DNA of 9,404 nucleotides from Oscillospiraceae bacterium (GTDB lineage Bacteria > Bacillota > Clostridia > Saccharofermentanales > Saccharofermentanaceae): NCBI GenBank assembly GCA_902795955.1, contig CADBNJ010000200.1, positions 1-9,404 of the forward strand, given 5' to 3'. Shown one piece after another: positions 6,788 through 9,404 of this stretch. Below the pieces are notes generated by a model that searched no databases, had not been told where the DNA came from, and saw nothing but the letters and a program-made list of their open reading frames with translations. Within the stretch, counting starts at the first letter, position 1. Every line of letters starts with the position of its first letter. The translations under genes and the position numbers were made by a program.

Positions 6788-8140
6788 TTACCTTCTCCCC
6801 TTGAGGAGTGCAATGTCATCAAGGAAGCCCTTAGGATTCCTGACCTCGAGCTCACCCTCAACCTGAACGATCAGGTCGTTGGCAACACCCGTGAGGATCA
6901 ATACTGATGTTCCTGCAAACCATACATTCTGCAGACCCGTAAAGATACCTACGACCGTAGGAACGATACATACGAGAATGAGGAAGAATGCATCAGCCCA
7001 GTTGAGCCTGAATGCAACCCTGGATATATAATCCGATGTAGGCTTACCTGCTCTTATACCGCTGATCGCACCACCGTTCTTGTTGATGTTGTTAGCGATC
7101 TCGATCGGATGGAACTGGATCGCGGAATAGAAGAACGTGAATCCGATGATGAGCAATACATATACGATATAGTAATAAGCACTTCCCGTAAATGCCTTTG
7201 CAAACCAGTTAGCTACCGTTCCGTCCTCATTGGCCTTGGCACTGAAGAAGAACGTAACTATCATCGAAGGAACGGCAAGGATACTCATCGCGAAGATGAC
7301 CGGCATAACGCCCGACTGGTTGACCTTCAAAGGAATGTAATCCTTGTTGCCGCCGCGCTGCGATCTGCCGATGGTCTTCTTTGAGTACTGAACCGTCAGT
7401 CTTCTCTCTGCATTCTGTACGTAGAGAACAAACACGATGATGCCTACGGCGATCAGGGCGACTCCCACGAACAGAAGGATACCAACTACCACACCCACTG
7501 CCTGATTCTCAAAAGAGGTGGCAACATCGACACTCTTTGCATACAGTGTCTTGGCCATATCAGGAAGTCTTGTAACGATACCGGCGAAGATGATAAGTGA
7601 TACACCGTTGCCGATACCCTTGTCGTTGATCTTCTCACCGAGCCATACGACGAGACACGTACCTGCAGTAAATGACAGGATGACGATCGCGGCGTTAAGC
7701 CATGTGGGAAGTGTGGAGATCATGGCCTCTCTGGTCGAGTAACAGAACAGGCATGCCTGTCCGAGTGCAAGACCGATGGCGGAATATCTCGTGATCTTAG
7801 TGATCTTCTTCCTTCCGGCTTCACCCTCTTTTGACATATCGTCAAGAGCGGGAATTACAACCTGAAGGAGCTGAATGATGATCGATGCGTTGATGTAAGG
7901 TGATATACCCATCGCAAAGATCGTCGCACGGTAGAGACCACCGCCGGATACAAGATCCATGATGGATCCGAGCTGACCCCACTTTTGGACAAGTTCGGTA
8001 AATTTGGCGCCGTCAAGTCCGGGAACCGGAACGAGACCGCCAAGCATGAAGATACCGAGGATGAAGAAGGTATAAAGCAGTCTTTTACGAATACTTTCAA
8101 CATTGAAGGCTTTTACAGCGATATCGAAAATACCCTTCAT
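6788..8140 (-). CDS. secY: Preprotein translocase subunit SecY, canonical copy (secY1)
   Basis: Main pore subunit of the Sec translocon in the cytoplasmic membrane, working with SecE, SecG and SecA or the ribosome. 450 residues and about ten membrane segments. Conserved SecY features are intact: PVPGLD after TM1 ahead of the plug, the TM2 signature MGISPYINASIIIQLL (77-92), GEKINDKGIGNGVSLIIFAGI (168-188), VQNAERRLTVQYSKK (241-255), IPLKVNQSGVMPVIFA (269-284), and Arg363 in SGIRAGKPT, matching the essential cytoplasmic loop 5 arginine (Arg357 in E. coli). The tail ends with NPKGFL...KGRR, like housekeeping SecY. The start is set by AGGAGGT (8148-8154), which lies inside the last codons of rplO; only 3 bases separate that stop from this ATG, so the two are translationally coupled. 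It closes the ribosomal operon. This is the likely essential copy. Confidence 0.97.
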   Translation of the reverse strand: MKGIFDIAVKAFNVESIRKRLLYTFFILGIFMLGGLVPVPGLDGAKFTELVQKWGQLGSIMDLVSGGGLYRATIFAMGISPYINASIIIQLLQVVIPALDDMSKEGEAGRKKITKITRYSAIGLALGQACLFCYSTREAMISTLPTWLNAAIVILSFTAGTCLVVWLGEKINDKGIGNGVSLIIFAGIVTRLPDMAKTLYAKSVDVATSFENQAVGVVVGILLFVGVALIAVGIIVFVLYVQNAERRLTVQYSKKTIGRSQRGGNKDYIPLKVNQSGVMPVIFAMSILAVPSMIVTFFFSAKANEDGTVANWFAKAFTGSAYYYIVYVLLIIGFTFFYSAIQFHPIEIANNINKNGGAISGIRAGKPTSDYISRVAFRLNWADAFFLILVCIVPTVVGIFTGLQNVWFAGTSVLILTGVANDLIVQVEGELEVRNPKGFLDDIALLKGRR

Positions 8141-8143
8141 ACC

Positions 8144-8587
8144 TTAAACCTCCTGAACTGAGCCTCCGGCCTTCTCGATCTTCTCTTTTGCTGATGCAGT
8201 GAACTTTGCAGCCTTAACATCGAGCTTCTTTGTCAGATCGCCGTTACCAAGGATCTTTACACCGTCATTGATCTTGGGCAGAGTAATGATTCCTGCCTCA
8301 GCGAGTGCCTTTGCATCAACTGTTGCACCGTTATCCAGCTTCTCGAGATCTGATACGTTTACCTCGATATAAGCGGGAGCAAAACGCTTGTTGTTGAATC
8401 CGCGCTTAGGCAAACGTCTGTAAAGGGGCATCTGACCGCCTTCAAAGCCGGGACGTACACCGCCGCCGGAACGAGCCTTCTGGCCCTTGTGTCCGCGGCC
8501 TGCTGTCTTACCGTTACCGGTAGCGGCACCACGGCCTTTACGGAATGCGGTCTTGTTACCGCTTGAAGTCATTTCATTGAGCTTCAT
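8144..8587 (-). CDS. rplO: 50S ribosomal protein L15 (uL15)
   Basis: Ribosomal protein of the large subunit, 147 residues. The N-terminal part is glycine- and basic-rich, with the typical extended segment [14 protein letters not shown] (residues 30-43) followed by [17 protein letters not shown], all characteristic of L15. The C-terminal half (VNVSDLEKL...[24 protein letters not shown]) is the globular part that binds 23S rRNA. The start has a GGAGGT site (8596-8601) in the 15-base gap after rpmD. Its last codons hold the Shine-Dalgarno of secY1. This is the normal spc order, rpmD-rplO-secY. Confidence 0.97.
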   Translation of the reverse strand: MKLNEMTSSGNKTAFRKGRGAATGNGKTAGRGHKGQKARSGGGVRPGFEGGQMPLYRRLPKRGFNNKRFAPAYIEVNVSDLEKLDNGATVDAKALAEAGIITLPKINDGVKILGNGDLTKKLDVKAAKFTASAKEKIEKAGGSVQEV

Positions 8588-8602
8588 TACAATGTACCTC
8601 CA

Positions 8603-8782
8603 TTAAACTTCTTCAACAGAAACATAGTTCACAGCTGCTTTGATCATGCCGCGAATTGCTTCGTTGTCAGGCTTCTCAACTGTCTGGCCGATCTTCTTGA
8701 GACCAAGTGCTGCAACAGTTGTCTTGGGCTTCTTCTGTGCCTTGTTTGTACTCTTGACGAGTGTAATCTTCAAATTTGCCAT
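8603..8782 (-). CDS. rpmD: 50S ribosomal protein L30 (uL30)
   Basis: A 59-residue protein. The translation starts MANLKITLVKSTNK and continues with VAALGLKKIGQTVEKPDN, then ends in NYVSVEEV. The L-x-I-T-L-V-K-S strand, the central LGLKK-G motif and the N-x-x-I-R-G-M segment are characteristic of bacterial L30. The ATG at 8782 lies 14 bases after the rpsE stop and follows GGAGGG (8791-8796). The position between rpsE and rplO is exactly where rpmD is expected. It is short but certain. Confidence 0.96.
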   Translation of the reverse strand: MANLKITLVKSTNKAQKKPKTTVAALGLKKIGQTVEKPDNEAIRGMIKAAVNYVSVEEV

Positions 8783-8796
8783 AAGTTACACCCTCC

Positions 8797-9312
8797 TTAG
8801 CCTATCTCTTCGATGCTCTTGCCGCGGAGTCTTGCAACTTCCTCGGCAGACTTGAGGCTCTTAAGACCCTCGATGGTTGCATTGACCATGTTGTTAGGGT
8901 TGTTGGAACCGATGGACTTTGTACGGATATCCTTGATGCCTGCGAGCTCGCATACTGAACGAACGGGACCTCCGGCGATGACACCGGTACCTGATGCAGC
9001 GGGCTTCATGACGATCTTGGAAGCACTGTAAAGACCGAGTGTCTCGTGAGGGATCGTTCCGTTAAGGAGTGTTACCTCAACAATGTTCTTCTTAGCCTCT
9101 TCAATGCCCTTGCGGATAGCCTCGGGAACCTCGGCTGCCTTACCGATACCCTTACCGATGTGACCATTTCTGTCACCAACGATAACGAGTGCGGCAAAAC
9201 GCATATTCTTACCGCCCTTTACGGTCTTAGAGACACGGCCGATATGAAGAACTCTCTCTTCGAAGCCGCCTTCATTCTCTCTGGAATAATTATTCTTAGA
9301 ATCAAAAGCCAT
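8797..9312 (-). CDS. rpsE: 30S ribosomal protein S5 (uS5)
   Basis: Small-subunit protein of 171 residues involved in decoding accuracy and mRNA entry. The N-terminal double-stranded-RNA-binding-like domain contains [21 protein letters not shown] (about 19-39) and [19 protein letters not shown] (41-59). The C-terminal domain contains [20 protein letters not shown] (101-120) and [14 protein letters not shown] (133-146). The start follows GGAAGGAG (9321-9328) in an 18-base gap after rplR. Full length, with nothing unusual. Confidence 0.97.
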   Translation of the reverse strand: MAFDSKNNYSRENEGGFEERVLHIGRVSKTVKGGKNMRFAALVIVGDRNGHIGKGIGKAAEVPEAIRKGIEEAKKNIVEVTLLNGTIPHETLGLYSASKIVMKPAASGTGVIAGGPVRSVCELAGIKDIRTKSIGSNNPNNMVNATIEGLKSLKSAEEVARLRGKSIEEIG

Positions 9313-9330
9313 TTAATTTACTCCTTCCGC

Positions 9331-9404
9331 TTAGAATGAGAGACCGGCTTCTCTTGCCGCCTCTGCCAAAGCTGCTACTCTTCCGTGATAGAGATATCCG
9401 CCAC
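9331..9404 (-). CDS. rplR: 50S ribosomal protein L18 (uL18), C-terminal fragment
   Basis: Only the last 23 residues and the TAA stop lie in the window. They read GGYLYHGRVAALAEAAREAG then LSF, the very conserved C-terminus of bacterial L18 (YHGRV-ALA-AAREAGL-F). L18 contacts 5S rRNA. It precedes rpsE as in all standard spc operons; the rest of the gene is cut off by the window edge, not by a mutation. Confidence 0.95.
   Translation of the reverse strand, partial: GGYLYHGRVAALAEAAREAGLSF

Noticed and set aside
1..9404. Insertion sequences, transposase remnants, CRISPR arrays, tRNA or rRNA genes, phage attachment sites
   Set aside because: I looked for these, especially at the hyd operon borders (2533-2794 and 6709-6787), and saw no transposase, terminal inverted repeats, target duplications, repeat arrays or tRNA-like sequence.

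Overview
The window looks like chromosomal DNA of an anaerobic, hydrogen-metabolising Clostridia-type Firmicute. The reasons are a classic Gram-positive spc ribosomal-protein gene order, strong GGAGG ribosome binding sites, a four-cysteine zinc-type adenylate kinase, and a full set of maturases for an [FeFe]-hydrogenase. Base composition appears fairly balanced. I cannot name the genus from the sequence alone.

Right part (about 6788-9404, minus strand): the distal spc operon reads leftward as rplR (only its C-terminal end is present), rpsE, rpmD, rplO and secY. Gaps are 3 to 18 bases and each gene has its own Shine-Dalgarno. This secY (secY1) has the conventional sequence and is the likely housekeeping translocon gene. 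A hairpin at 6731-6761 closes the operon.

Middle part (about 2640-6761, plus strand): a compact operon runs against the ribosomal genes. It encodes a TM1266-type small protein ('iron-only hydrogenase system regulator'), HydE, HydG and HydF, which together build the organic part (2Fe subcluster) of the hydrogenase H-cluster. A good sigma-A-like promoter lies at 2650-2678, followed by a leader of about 110 bases with a 9-base direct repeat. The operon ends at the same hairpin as secY1, which can serve both directions. No hydrogenase structural gene is in the window.

Left part (1-2593, minus strand): a second, clearly divergent secY (secY2), then adk and map, which is the order that normally follows the single secY of an spc operon. 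It has its own candidate promoter (extended -10 near 2585-2593), because the hyd operon and terminator cut it off from the upstream ribosomal genes.

The most notable point is the architecture. The spc operon has been opened at secY, which is now present as two unlike copies flanking an antiparallel hydrogenase-maturation operon. secY2 differs from secY1 at positions that matter in SecY: the TM2 signature, the cytoplasmic loop 5 arginine and the C-terminal tail. This suggests a specialised or degenerating second translocon channel. All family assignments rest on motifs read by eye; no database search was possible.
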